64,000 bases of DNA from Solibacillus sp. FSL W7-1464 (lineage in GTDB: Bacteria; Bacillota; Bacilli; Bacillales_A; Planococcaceae), in contig NZ_JBBORC010000001.1 in the NCBI RefSeq assembly GCF_038004425.1, positions 907,001 through 971,000 on the forward strand, written 5' to 3'. The position numbers were made by a program, and so were the translations under genes. Below the pieces are notes generated by a model, which saw only the letters and a list, made by a program, of their open reading frames with translations, was not told the origin of the DNA and did no database searches. Every line of letters starts with the position of its first letter. Positions within the stretch are counted from its first letter, which is position 1. This document shows, piece by piece, positions 8,549 to 18,009 of the stretch.

Positions 8549-9442
8549 ATGCGAATTGAAATCATTGGTGCAGGCGCAGTTGGTTTATTAGTAGCAAGCT
8601 ATTTTGCTGAAAAGGATATGGATGTGTACATTGTCGGGAAACAGACTGGGGAAACTATAAGCAGGGACATGCAGATTACTAGGACAAATGTGAATCAATC
8701 TGTTACTTCCGTCAATGTGAAATATATTTCGGCGCTGTCGAATGAAGCCAATTTAGTCATTGTAGCTGTAAAATATGGACAACTACATGAAGTGTATGCA
8801 AGTATGAAGCATGTAAAAGAATCTATTCCATTATTATTTCTGCAAAATGGTTTGGCACATTATGAGGAAGCACTTTCATTAAGTAAAGCCCATATTGCAT
8901 TTAGTTCGATTCAATTCGGGGCTCTTAAACTGTCGCAGTATCATGTCGCCCATAGAGGGGAAGGTGTGATGAAGGTTGCTGTAGCAAAGGGAGATCGCGG
9001 CAAGTTTCATTTCCTGAACGAACTTTCTTTGTCCGAACTGCCGATTGTATTTGAATATGATGCCGAAACCATGCTGATGGAAAAAGCGCTGCTGAATTGC
9101 TTTATCAATCCGCTAACCGCGATTCTGCAAGTAAAAAACGGGCAGCTTATTACACAGAGCCATACATTGCAATTATTGAAAAATTTATATAACGAACTTA
9201 TGGCTGCATTTCCGCAATTTAAAGAAACGTTCTCATTTGAACAAGTCGTAGCGCTTTGTGAAAGGACAGCGGAAAATACATCGTCTATGCTGGCGGATCG
9301 TCTTGCAAAACGCAAAACGGAGATTGATACAATTGCAGGAGCAATTTTGAAAAAAGCAGAACAAAATGGGAAGGAATTGCCTGTTTTGCAAACGCTATAT
9401 TATTTAGTGAAAGCATTTGAAGAGAGCGGTGAACAAATGTGA
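8549..9442 (+). CDS. Ketopantoate reductase-family protein (PanE/YlbQ-like)
   Basis: A 297-residue NADP-dependent dehydrogenase. An N-terminal Rossmann motif IIGAGAVGLLVASYF is followed by the ApbA/PanE C-terminal helical domain, in which EKALLNCFINPLTAIL holds the conserved catalytic lysine and asparagine region. PanE reduces 2-dehydropantoate to pantoate for coenzyme A synthesis. The locus matches ylbQ (panE) of B. subtilis, but paralogues with other substrates exist. ATG at 8549 has GAGGT nine bases upstream; a TTG 15 bases earlier is rejected. Confidence 0.83.
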   Translation: MRIEIIGAGAVGLLVASYFAEKDMDVYIVGKQTGETISRDMQITRTNVNQSVTSVNVKYISALSNEANLVIVAVKYGQLHEVYASMKHVKESIPLLFLQNGLAHYEEALSLSKAHIAFSSIQFGALKLSQYHVAHRGEGVMKVAVAKGDRGKFHFLNELSLSELPIVFEYDAETMLMEKALLNCFINPLTAILQVKNGQLITQSHTLQLLKNLYNELMAAFPQFKETFSFEQVVALCERTAENTSSMLADRLAKRKTEIDTIAGAILKKAEQNGKELPVLQTLYYLVKAFEESGEQM

Positions 9443-9834
9443 TATTATTTTTTCAATATTTGGTGGCAACAATTATTGTATGCCCGATTATTGCTTTTAT
9501 CACTGTGCTGCTCATATGCCGTAAGCTGCGGATAAAAAAACATAAAGCGATTGGCTTGGCAGCGGATATTACAACATTTCTTATGTTTTTTTCGATACCG
9601 ATTGCGTTACAAGGACTATGGAATATTGGTATATTAATGCCGATGCTTATTGGTGCACTCGTAATCGCGATTGTTTTTACATATGTTGATTGGCGAACGA
9701 AAAAAGAAATGGAAGTAAAGCCTTTATTGAAAAAGATTTGGCGGTTTTACTTTTTATTGTTCAGCATCACTTATTTTATAATTTGGATTGTCGGAATTAC
9801 CCATTCAGTTATGATGTTTATGATGGTTGATTAG
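9439..9834 (+). CDS. DUF3397 family membrane protein
   Basis: A 131-residue protein with four hydrophobic segments (about residues 4-26, 40-58, 62-84 and 103-125) and basic loops. It matches the small DUF3397 proteins encoded before bshC in many Bacillales. The function is unknown. The start GTG at 9439 overlaps the stop of the preceding gene, indicating translational coupling with the panE-like gene. Confidence 0.72.
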   Translation: MILFFQYLVATIIVCPIIAFITVLLICRKLRIKKHKAIGLAADITTFLMFFSIPIALQGLWNIGILMPMLIGALVIAIVFTYVDWRTKKEMEVKPLLKKIWRFYFLLFSITYFIIWIVGITHSVMMFMMVD

Positions 9835-9987
9835 GTGGCTAAACTTTTCTTTTACTGTAAACTAGTATCCGGGAAAACATAAAGTTAGGCTTCGATCATT
9901 GGGGAGTCTTACTACCCGTTAATGCGGGGAAAATCAGTGAATAAGGTAATTTCGAAATTGAGTAAAGAGAAGTAGAGGAGAATTTTC

Positions 9988-11604
9988 ATGGAGCTAGAAC
10001 AAATAAATTCACCAGTAACGAATAAGCTGTTAGCGGACTATTGGTCGGAGCATGCTGATATCCATTCGTTTTTTGAATATAAGTATAATGAGGGAGCTTT
10101 TGATCAACGATTGACGTATTTAAAAAATCGTACGTATCGTTCAAAAGAGCTGACGCAAATTATTCGAAGTTATATGGAGCGGTATGGCATTTCGGAAAAA
10201 ACGGCTCGTCATTTAGATGAACTTGAGCAAGGGGCGGTAGTCGTGGTAGGTGGTCAGCAAGCTGGTTTGCTGACAGGACCTCTCTATTCTGTCCATAAAG
10301 CGATTACGGTAATTCTGCTGGCGGAACAACAACGAAAAATATTAAAAGTACCGGTCGTACCGATGTTTTGGATTGCGGGTGAAGATCACGATATAGAAGA
10401 GATCAATCATACGTATACAATGACAAATGGCGAAGTGAAAAAACGTGGTTACAGCGAACGTTCTAAGCTGAAGAAAATGGCTTCAACTACAGAATTGAAT
10501 AAGGAAGCACTACAACAGTTTATTCTGAATGTATTTAAAGATTTTGGCGAAACAGAATATACAGCAGACTTATTGAAGAATGTTTTAAATCATGCGGAAA
10601 ATAGTGAAACATTTACCGATTTCTTTTCGTTGCTGATGAATGATTTATTTAAAAAGCACGGCTTATTAATGCTGGATGCAACGTATGGGCCGTTTAGACA
10701 ATATGAAAAAGACTATTTTGTCCAATTGATCGAAAAGAATGAATCGATTGCAACAGGTGTTGTAGAGCAGGAAAGAAAGCTTGGCGAGAAAGGCTACCCA
10801 ATGCCGATTGATGCTTCAGAGCAAAATGCGAATTTGTTTTACATTAAAGAAGGGGAACGTTTTCTCCTTGAGCGAAGTGGCGGCTCTTTTAAAAATGGAT
10901 CAGCCAATGCAAATTTTTCGAAAGAAGAATTAGTAATTATTGCGAATGAGTCTCCCGAAAGTTTAAGCAATAATGTCGTTACCCGACCATTGATGCAGGA
11001 AATGGCACTTCCGGTATTAGCTTTTGTTGGAGGTCCTGGGGAACTGGCTTACTGGGCTACATTAAAGCCTGCATTTGATGTGTTGCAGCTGCAAATGCCG
11101 ATATTTGCGCCAAGGCTCAGCATAACGCTTGTTACCCGTCAAGTCGATGCATTATTGGAACAGAAAGAGCTGTCTGTAACGGATGTGCTGACTGGTAAGG
11201 TCGATGAACATTTAGCGCAATTTGTGGAAAGTGTGAAAGATGAGCAAGTGACGCGTGCAATAGAGCAGATGCAAAAGCAGATGGAAGAGCAGTATGAGCA
11301 ACTGACGAGCTATCTTCAGCATGGCAACTATCATGTTGAAGACTTGTTGGAGAAAAATAAAAATTACCATGAACGCCAATTCCACTATTTACGTTCAAAA
11401 CTGGAGCAGCAAAATATAGAAAAGCATGAGGTCGCAATTCGTCAATTTAAAACGATTCAGTCACTATTATATCCGAATGATAGTTACCAAGAGCGCTTAT
11501 ATAATCCATATTTATTTCTAAATACCTACGGGGAAAATTTGATTGATGATTTATTGGAGTTACCTATGAGTATTTCCATGAAACACCAACTTATTACCTT
11601 ATAA
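9988..11604 (+). CDS. bshC: Bacillithiol biosynthesis cysteine-adding enzyme BshC
   Basis: BshC adds cysteine to glucosaminyl-malate in the last step of bacillithiol synthesis, the low-molecular-weight thiol of Firmicutes. Its 538 residues match the family length. Visible marks are VVGGQQAGLLTGPLY near residue 85, PVVPMFWIAGEDHDIEEIN near residue 125, and a long coiled-coil segment at about residues 415-485, as in the known fold. ATG at 9988 follows AGAGGAG. It stands before mraZ as in B. subtilis and has its own terminator. Confidence 0.95.
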   Translation: MELEQINSPVTNKLLADYWSEHADIHSFFEYKYNEGAFDQRLTYLKNRTYRSKELTQIIRSYMERYGISEKTARHLDELEQGAVVVVGGQQAGLLTGPLYSVHKAITVILLAEQQRKILKVPVVPMFWIAGEDHDIEEINHTYTMTNGEVKKRGYSERSKLKKMASTTELNKEALQQFILNVFKDFGETEYTADLLKNVLNHAENSETFTDFFSLLMNDLFKKHGLLMLDATYGPFRQYEKDYFVQLIEKNESIATGVVEQERKLGEKGYPMPIDASEQNANLFYIKEGERFLLERSGGSFKNGSANANFSKEELVIIANESPESLSNNVVTRPLMQEMALPVLAFVGGPGELAYWATLKPAFDVLQLQMPIFAPRLSITLVTRQVDALLEQKELSVTDVLTGKVDEHLAQFVESVKDEQVTRAIEQMQKQMEEQYEQLTSYLQHGNYHVEDLLEKNKNYHERQFHYLRSKLEQQNIEKHEVAIRQFKTIQSLLYPNDSYQERLYNPYLFLNTYGENLIDDLLELPMSISMKHQLITL

Positions 11605-11606
11605 AA

Positions 11607-11642
11607 AACAAGAGTTATCTCACACGCAGATAACTCTTTTTT
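11607..11642 (+). terminator. Terminator after bshC
   Basis: Stem AGAGTTATCT/AGATAACTCT with a 7-base loop, followed by a T run. It separates bshC from the division cluster. Confidence 0.9.
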
Positions 11643-11726
11643 GTGTCTTTTAGCACCGAACGTATGTGTGAGAATATGCTCATTTACGTAATTTCATTTT
11701 ATTGGTATGAGAAGCAAGGAAATTGG

Positions 11727-11771
11727 TGGTGGAAAGTGGGGGGATGTGGTACATTATTTATTAAAGTGGGG
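11727..11771 (+). promoter_or_regulatory. MraZ operator with TGGNN direct repeats and extended -10
   Basis: TGG-starting pentamers stand at 11727 (TGGTG), 11737 (TGGGG) and 11747 (TGGTA), exactly 10 bp apart, with a fourth TGGGG at 11767, two periods further. This is the arrangement known for MraZ operators (TGGGN repeats with 5-nt spacers). A TGG-TACATT extended -10 at 11747-11755 overlaps the third repeat, so MraZ binding would block the promoter. Confidence 0.7.
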
Positions 11772-11779
11772 TGAGTAGC

Positions 11780-12211
11780 ATGTTCATGGGAGAATATCAA
11801 CATTCTATCGATGCAAAAGGCCGTATGATTGTCCCTGCAAAGTTTCGAGAATCACTTGGAGAACACTTTGTGATAACACGGGGGCTAGACCAATGCATTT
11901 TTGGATATCCTATGGATGAATGGCGAAAACTCGAAGATAAATTAAAAGATTTACCGATGACCAAAAAAGATGCGCGTGCATTTGCGCGGTTTTTCTTTTC
12001 TGGAGCAACAGAAGTAGAAGTGGACAAGCAAGGTCGTATTAATATTCCGTCTACATTGATTGGATACGCTAATCTTGAAAAAGAATGCGTGATCTTAGGT
12101 GTATCAAGTAAAATTGAAATTTGGGCGAAAGAATCTTGGCTACAATACTTTGAGCAATCGGCAGAATCATTTGATGAAATCGCAGAAAATCTGATTGGCT
12201 TTGATTTTTAA
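11780..12211 (+). CDS. mraZ: Transcriptional regulator MraZ
   Basis: A 143-residue protein made of two AbrB-like (SpoVT-AbrB) halves. The first motif is [20 protein letters not shown] and the second [13 protein letters not shown]. MraZ forms rings, binds TGGGN repeats before its own gene and controls the dcw cluster. ATG at 11780 (MFMGEYQ) is the family start; GTG nine bases earlier lies in the ribosome-binding and operator sequence. It is the first gene of the cluster. Confidence 0.95.
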   Translation: MFMGEYQHSIDAKGRMIVPAKFRESLGEHFVITRGLDQCIFGYPMDEWRKLEDKLKDLPMTKKDARAFARFFFSGATEVEVDKQGRINIPSTLIGYANLEKECVILGVSSKIEIWAKESWLQYFEQSAESFDEIAENLIGFDF

Positions 12212-12338
12212 ATTTTCAACAGAAGAATTAGAAGAAATTTATAATTATGGTCACTATTACAAAACCGACTTGAATTTTTAATCCGGATGTAATGGTACCG
12301 ACATGTAATTGAATTAATATTAAGAGGTGCTTTAAACT

Positions 12339-13289
12339 ATGTTCGATCATACAACCGTATTATTGAAAGAAACTGTTGATGGGTTGAACATCAATCCGGA
12401 TGGTATTTATGTAGACTGCACATTAGGTGGTGCAGGACATAGTCAGTACCTGGTACAACAATTGTCAGAAAAAGGCCGTTTAATTTGCTTTGACCAAGAT
12501 ACAACGGCTATTGAAAACGCAAAAGTACGATTAGCCGATTATTTAGATCGCGTTATATTCGTACACTCAAATTTCCGCTATTTAAAAGAAGAATTACACA
12601 ATCTGAACATTCATCAAGTAGATGGGATTTTATATGATTTAGGTGTTTCATCACCACAACTTGACACACCTGAACGCGGTTTTAGTTACCATCATGATGC
12701 ACCGCTCGATATGCGGATGGATCAGACAGCGGAACTTAGCGCATATCATGTAGTGAATGAATGGTCATACGAAAACTTAGTACGCATTTTCTTCCGCTAC
12801 GGCGAAGAAAAATTTTCGAAGCAAGTTGCGCGCAAAATTGAACAAGCCCGTGAGATTGCTCCTATAGAAACAACAGGTCAATTAGTGGAGCTTATAAAAG
12901 ATGGTATTCCAGCCCCGGCACGTCGCAAAGGTGGACATCCTGCAAAACGAATCTTCCAGGCTATTCGGATAGCTGTAAACGATGAATTAGGTGCAGCGGA
13001 AGATTCTTTAGTAGATGCAATCGAGTTACTGAAAATTGGTGGTCGTATAAGTGTGATAACATTCCACTCATTGGAAGACCGCTTAACAAAAACACTGTTT
13101 AAAGAGGCTTCATCACTGCCGGATTTACCTCATGGATTACCGGTTATTCCAGAGCATATGAAACCAATACTTAAATTAGTGACAAGAAAACCGATTTTAC
13201 CATCAGACGAGGAGTTAGCTGCGAATAATCGTTCACGTTCAGCAAAATTGCGCATCGCTGAAAAAATTAACGATAAAGGACGTGGGTAA
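12339..13289 (+). CDS. rsmH: 16S rRNA (cytosine-1402-N4)-methyltransferase RsmH
   Basis: RsmH (MraW) methylates C1402 of 16S rRNA with S-adenosylmethionine. Its 316 residues carry [15 protein letters not shown] (SAM motif I), [14 protein letters not shown], and the family-specific [21 protein letters not shown] at 12339 has AAGAGGTG nine bases upstream. It is the second gene of the dcw cluster and 3 bp before ftsL. Confidence 0.97.
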   Translation: MFDHTTVLLKETVDGLNINPDGIYVDCTLGGAGHSQYLVQQLSEKGRLICFDQDTTAIENAKVRLADYLDRVIFVHSNFRYLKEELHNLNIHQVDGILYDLGVSSPQLDTPERGFSYHHDAPLDMRMDQTAELSAYHVVNEWSYENLVRIFFRYGEEKFSKQVARKIEQAREIAPIETTGQLVELIKDGIPAPARRKGGHPAKRIFQAIRIAVNDELGAAEDSLVDAIELLKIGGRISVITFHSLEDRLTKTLFKEASSLPDLPHGLPVIPEHMKPILKLVTRKPILPSDEELAANNRSRSAKLRIAEKINDKGRG

Positions 13290-13292
13290 AAA

Positions 13293-13673
13293 ATGGCAGT
13301 AAGAGCAAGACAAACTTTTATACAACAACAGCCAGAACTACCTCAACATCAGCAGCAGGAACAAAGACTGCCGGTCCAGCCGAAAAAACGTAAAGCAAAG
13401 TATTTTTCGGCACAGGAAAAGTTTTTGTTCCTAGTATTTGCAATTGTAGTAGCATCTTTCGCTATTTCCATATTACATACTCAAGGAGAAATCCAAACGC
13501 TCAGTATGGAAATCCAAAAAATCGAACGCGACATAACTGAAGTCAATAACAATAATACAGATTTAAAAGTACAAGTAAGTGAACGCTCCACTCACCAACG
13601 TATTTGGGAAAAAGCGAAAGAACTCGGATTAACACTAAATGAGAAAAATGTGAAAGTAGTGCCGGGAGAATGA
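13293..13673 (+). CDS. ftsL: Cell division protein FtsL
   Basis: A 126-residue bitopic membrane protein. A glutamine- and lysine-rich cytoplasmic tail (residues 1-45) is followed by a membrane segment (about 46-64) and an extracytoplasmic leucine-zipper coiled coil. FtsL joins DivIB and DivIC in the divisome and helps activate septal peptidoglycan synthesis. Its stop overlaps the pbpB start (ATGA). Sequence conservation is low in this family, so synteny adds much of the certainty. Confidence 0.9.
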   Translation: MAVRARQTFIQQQPELPQHQQQEQRLPVQPKKRKAKYFSAQEKFLFLVFAIVVASFAISILHTQGEIQTLSMEIQKIERDITEVNNNNTDLKVQVSERSTHQRIWEKAKELGLTLNEKNVKVVPGE

Positions 13674-15892
13674 AAAAGAGAAGATTTCGTTACCAGGTAG
13701 GAGCCTTTCTAATGTTTATATTCTTTGGAGGGCTCTTTTTACTATTATATTGGCGTTTTGCATCGATTCAGGCGACAGGAATGGTAAAAGGGCATGAATT
13801 GGAAGAAGAAGCATTATCAAGATACGAAACTGGATATGTGTTGTCGGCAGACCGTGGGAAGATTTTGGACCGCAATGAAAATGTAATTGCCGAAGATACA
13901 TTAAGCTACCGTCTTGTAGCGGTAATTAAAGAATCGGCAACAGAAAATAAAAAAAATCCAAGGCATGTCGTCGATAAGGCGGAAACTGCAAAATTATTGG
14001 CGCAATACATACCGATGGATGAAGAGAAAATTTATGAACGGCTCAACCCTTCCAAAGATTTATATCAAGTTGAGTTTGGACTGGCGGGGCGCGGCATTAG
14101 CCATGAAGTGAAGAAGAAGATTGAAGAGCTTAGCCTGCCGGGAATTTTATTATATAGCGATAAAAAACGCTATTATCCGAATGGAGCATTTGCCTCCCAT
14201 CTTATTGGCTTTGCATTGCGTGAAACAGATGATGATGGTAATTCGTCGGTTGTCGGAAAAATGGGGCTTGAATACATTTATGACAAGCAATTAACAGGTA
14301 CTGACGGGAAGTTAACCTATCAGCGCGATGCCCGTAACTATTTATTGCCAAGTAGCGACAAAGTGATACAGGAAGCACAGGATGGTAACGATATTTATTT
14401 AACAATCGATAAAACGATCCAAAACTTCCTGGAAGAGGCGATGTCGCGTGTTAATGACCAATATAAGCCACAGTCTATGGTCGCGGTCGTGGCAAATCCG
14501 AAAACTGGAGAGATCTTGGCAATGTCACAACGGCCAACGTTTAATCCGGACACGCGTGCAGGGCTGGATGGCAACTGGCTGAATGATGTTGTGGAAAATA
14601 CGATTGAACCTGGTTCCACTTTTAAAACATTTACGGTAGCAGCCGCAATCGACTCCGGAAATTGGCATCCGAATGCGACCTATCAATCTGGACAGTATAA
14701 TGTTTATAACGATACAATACGAGACCATAATAGATACGGGTGGGGTACAATTTCCTATTTAGAAGGTATCCAACGCTCTTCAAATACGGCGATGACAAAC
14801 TTGCTGGATATAATGTCTTGGGAAACGTATGAAAGTTATTTAAAGGAATTTGGATTCGGCCAAAAAACAGGCATTGATTTACCGAATGAAGCGAACGGCA
14901 TTATAAACTCACGCTACCCTTTAGAAAAGTATACGACAACTTTTGGTCAAGGTTCGACGGTTACACCGATTCAGTTAATACAAGGACTAACCGCAGTTGC
15001 TAATGATGGAAAGATGATGCAGCCATACGTAATTGATAAAATCGTCAATCCGAACACAGGTGAGATTGTAGTAGATTCAGAACCTACTATAAAAGGTGAG
15101 CCTATTTCGGCAGAGACAGCACAGAAAACACGTGAAGTTCTGGCTTCCACTATTTACGGGGAAGCAGGGAATGCGAAACGTTTCCAAATTGAAGGCTATA
15201 AAGTGGCCGGGAAAACAGGGACTGCCCAAATGCCGAAAGCAAATGGAATCGGTTATGACTGGGGGAAAAACGAATTCCTCTATTCATTTTTAGGAATGGC
15301 TCCTGCGGAAGATCCACAGCTGGCTGTATTTATTTCGGTTGCAAAACCAAAACTGGGTCCAACCGAATTGGGTTCTGATCCGGTTTCGGAAGTTTTCAAT
15401 TCAGTAGTACTGAACAGTTTGAAGTATATGAATATCAATCCGTCGGACGTAGCGGAAGTCGAAACGGCAAAGGTTGATAATTATGTAGGGGAGCAGACAG
15501 ATACAGTCATGACTCACTTGGAAGCCGATGGACTCGTACCGGTATTAATCGGTCAAGACGGAGAAATTACAGAACAGTTCCCTGCAGCAGATTCATCATT
15601 AATTAGTGGGAGTATCGTATTCTTAAAGACCGATGGAGAAATTACATTACCATCGTTTAATAACTGGTCACTACGTAATTTGCTTGTCTATAAGTCATTA
15701 TCCAAACTGCCGATTGAAATTGTTGGGGAAGGCTATGTTGAAAGCCAAAGTGTTTCTCAAGGGACGCCGGTTACGGATGATTCACCAATTGTCGTTAAGC
15801 TGAAAACCCCTGAGGAAAAGCATTTGACTCCGCCGGCAGAGGATATGGAGCTGGAAGAAGAGGAATTTAGTGAAGAAATTCCACAAGATTAG
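13670..15892 (+). CDS. pbpB: Penicillin-binding protein 2B (septal transpeptidase) with PASTA domains
   Basis: A 740-residue class B PBP. Residues 10-32 are an N-terminal membrane anchor, followed by the dimerisation domain (from about residue 55) and the transpeptidase domain with S316-T-F-K (EPGSTFK), SSN (RSSNTAMT) and AGKTGTAQ. Two PASTA-like repeats follow from about residue 600, and the tail is acidic. It cross-links septal peptidoglycan with its FtsW-type partner. The start overlaps the ftsL stop. The B. subtilis order ftsL-pbpB-spoVD is kept. Confidence 0.95.
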   Translation: MKKRRFRYQVGAFLMFIFFGGLFLLLYWRFASIQATGMVKGHELEEEALSRYETGYVLSADRGKILDRNENVIAEDTLSYRLVAVIKESATENKKNPRHVVDKAETAKLLAQYIPMDEEKIYERLNPSKDLYQVEFGLAGRGISHEVKKKIEELSLPGILLYSDKKRYYPNGAFASHLIGFALRETDDDGNSSVVGKMGLEYIYDKQLTGTDGKLTYQRDARNYLLPSSDKVIQEAQDGNDIYLTIDKTIQNFLEEAMSRVNDQYKPQSMVAVVANPKTGEILAMSQRPTFNPDTRAGLDGNWLNDVVENTIEPGSTFKTFTVAAAIDSGNWHPNATYQSGQYNVYNDTIRDHNRYGWGTISYLEGIQRSSNTAMTNLLDIMSWETYESYLKEFGFGQKTGIDLPNEANGIINSRYPLEKYTTTFGQGSTVTPIQLIQGLTAVANDGKMMQPYVIDKIVNPNTGEIVVDSEPTIKGEPISAETAQKTREVLASTIYGEAGNAKRFQIEGYKVAGKTGTAQMPKANGIGYDWGKNEFLYSFLGMAPAEDPQLAVFISVAKPKLGPTELGSDPVSEVFNSVVLNSLKYMNINPSDVAEVETAKVDNYVGEQTDTVMTHLEADGLVPVLIGQDGEITEQFPAADSSLISGSIVFLKTDGEITLPSFNNWSLRNLLVYKSLSKLPIEIVGEGYVESQSVSQGTPVTDDSPIVVKLKTPEEKHLTPPAEDMELEEEEFSEEIPQD

Positions 15893-15900
15893 AGAGATTT

Positions 15901-15929
15901 GAATACAAACTTCATCTTTAACATACGTT
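15901..15929 (+). promoter_or_regulatory. Candidate sigma-E promoter of spoVD
   Basis: GAATACA (15901-15907), 14-bp spacer, CATACGTT (15922-15929), against the sigma-E consensus KMATATW / 14 bp / CATACAHT (6 of 7 and 7 of 8 matches). It lies 22 bp before the spoVD start. spoVD of B. subtilis is sigma-E dependent. Confidence 0.65.
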
Positions 15930-15951
15930 GTTTTAGGTGAGGTGTCATATT

Positions 15952-17868
15952 ATGAAATGGGTAACTACAAAATCAAAAAAACGTTTAACATGGATCGCCA
16001 TCGCACTAGTACTATACGGCGTGGCGATTTTTGTTAAATTGGTTTCCGTTCAAATTATTCAGTATGATGAGCTTTCAACAAAGGCAAAAGAAAATTGGGA
16101 CAGGGAAATTCCGTTCCACACACAGCGAGGTGAAATTACTGACCGAAACAATGAAGTAATTGTAACGAATAAACTTGCCCCGACTTTGTACTTTATGCCT
16201 TCACAAAACGAAGATAAAGAATATGCTGCAGATGCCATTGCAAACGTAATCAATAAAGATCGAGCCAAAATATTGGAAAGGCTCCAGCAGCGAGTATCCC
16301 TTGTGAAAATTGCTCCTGAAGCTAAGAACATTACTTATGAGCAAGCGGAAAAAATTCAGCAGCTTCAAATTCCGGGCTTATACAGTGGTGTCGATTATGT
16401 AAGGTCCTATCCGCATGGTAATTTACTTGCGCGCTTTTTAGGTTTTACAGGTGCGGATAATCAAGGTTTGGCAGGAATCGAATATGAGTATGATGAATTA
16501 TTAAAAAGTTCGGATGCCGCCATTCGATTATTTACCGATGCAAAAGGGAATGCATTGGAGCATGTGGATGATGAGTGGAAAGAAGGGAAAGATGGCGCAA
16601 CTATTCAGCTGACGATTGATTTGAAGCTTCAAAAGATTGTCGAACGAGAATTATCGCAGGCAATGCTGGAATATGATGCAGATCAGGCATTGGCCATTGC
16701 GATGAATCCTAACAGTGGTGAAATATTGGCGCTTGCATCGTTCCCGACATATGATCCAACGAAGTTTTCGGAAGTAGAGCCAAGTATTTATAATCGCAAC
16801 CTTCCTGTGTTTATGTCATATGAGCCAGGTTCCACATTCAAAATTATTACGCTCAGTGCGGCGATTGAAGAAGGTGTAGTCAACATGGAAGAAGAACATT
16901 TCCATGATCATGGCTATACAATGGTCGAGGGGGCACGTTTACGCTGCTGGAAACGAGAAGGCCATAAAGACCAGACTTTTTACGAAGTTGTACAGAATTC
17001 CTGTAACCCTGGATTTGTAGAGCTTGGGCAACGAGTCGGTTCAACAAAATTGCTTGATTATATTCACAAATTCGGATTCGGGAAAAAAACAGGTTCGAAC
17101 ATTGCAGGAGAATCATCGGGCATATTATTTTCGAAAGAAGCATTCGGCCCGGTAGAGCATGCTACGACCTCTTTTGGTCAAGGGGTTTCCGTGACGCCGA
17201 TTCAACAGATGCAGGCGGTCTCCGCAGCGATTAATGGCGGTACATTATATACACCGTATACGGTCTCGAAAATACTGGACTCCAAGACAAACGAAGTCAT
17301 AATGGAACAAAATCCGGAAGCGAAAACACAGGTTGTCAGTGAAGAAACATCGGAAAAAGTCCGTCATGCATTGGAGCTTGTAGTTGCAAAAGGTTCTGGT
17401 CGTCAGGCATTTCGTGATGGGCTACGTATCGGAGGCAAAACAGGGACAGCGCAAAAGGTGGAAAACGGCCGTTATAAAGACGGAGACTATATTGTATCAT
17501 TCATCGGCTTTGCACCGGCAAATGACCCGGAAATTATCGTCTATGTTGCGATCGATAATCCAAAAAGCTCATTGCAGTTCGGAAGTGTGATCGCAGCACC
17601 AATTGTAGGCCGTATTATTGAAGATGCCGCACCATTGTACAATATCGAAAAACAAAAAGATCAAATAGAACGGGACTACGTTTGGGGCGATGAATTGACA
17701 GAGCGTACACCAAACTTTATTGGAATGACAAAAGAAGAAGTAATCCCGCATTTATATCCTTATAAAATTGAATGGCACGGAGAAGGCGATAAAGTGATTC
17801 AGCAAGTTCCATCGGCTGATAGTCTCATACTCCAAAGTGGTAGTGTTCATTTATATTTAGGAAATTAA
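15952..17868 (+). CDS. spoVD: Stage V sporulation protein D (SpoVD), class B PBP
   Basis: SpoVD is the sporulation transpeptidase needed for spore cortex, working with SpoVE in the outer forespore membrane. Its 638 residues show an N-terminal anchor (about residues 10-30), a dimerisation domain, the active-site S294-T-F-K in EPGSTFK, SCN in QNSCNPGF, GGKTGTAQK, and a single C-terminal PASTA repeat. Only one PASTA domain and the location after pbpB distinguish it from PBP2B. ATG at 15952 follows GAGGTG at 7 nt. A sigma-E-like promoter lies just upstream. Confidence 0.93.
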   Translation: MKWVTTKSKKRLTWIAIALVLYGVAIFVKLVSVQIIQYDELSTKAKENWDREIPFHTQRGEITDRNNEVIVTNKLAPTLYFMPSQNEDKEYAADAIANVINKDRAKILERLQQRVSLVKIAPEAKNITYEQAEKIQQLQIPGLYSGVDYVRSYPHGNLLARFLGFTGADNQGLAGIEYEYDELLKSSDAAIRLFTDAKGNALEHVDDEWKEGKDGATIQLTIDLKLQKIVERELSQAMLEYDADQALAIAMNPNSGEILALASFPTYDPTKFSEVEPSIYNRNLPVFMSYEPGSTFKIITLSAAIEEGVVNMEEEHFHDHGYTMVEGARLRCWKREGHKDQTFYEVVQNSCNPGFVELGQRVGSTKLLDYIHKFGFGKKTGSNIAGESSGILFSKEAFGPVEHATTSFGQGVSVTPIQQMQAVSAAINGGTLYTPYTVSKILDSKTNEVIMEQNPEAKTQVVSEETSEKVRHALELVVAKGSGRQAFRDGLRIGGKTGTAQKVENGRYKDGDYIVSFIGFAPANDPEIIVYVAIDNPKSSLQFGSVIAAPIVGRIIEDAAPLYNIEKQKDQIERDYVWGDELTERTPNFIGMTKEEVIPHLYPYKIEWHGEGDKVIQQVPSADSLILQSGSVHLYLGN

Positions 17869-17912
17869 ATTGAATTTCAATCTTTCAAAATGCAACTAAA
17901 ACAACTATTATA

Positions 17913-17938
17913 GTGAAGGACGTTTTTTCACAATAATA
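17913..17938 (+). other. Hairpin in the spoVD-mraY gap
   Basis: A 12-bp inverted repeat with one mismatch (TATTATAGTGAA and TTCACAATAATA) around a T-rich loop. No T run follows the second arm, so a terminator function is doubtful. Confidence 0.35.
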
Positions 17939-18009
17939 ACTAGTGGTCGAAACAGTTGAAAATCAAACGTTCCACCATATTCAGACAGAAGTTTTAAAGG
18001 AGATATATT

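Noticed and set aside
9835-9987. Possible structured RNA before bshC
   Set aside because: Only a weak CCCG/CGGG pairing is visible, with no known riboswitch motif.
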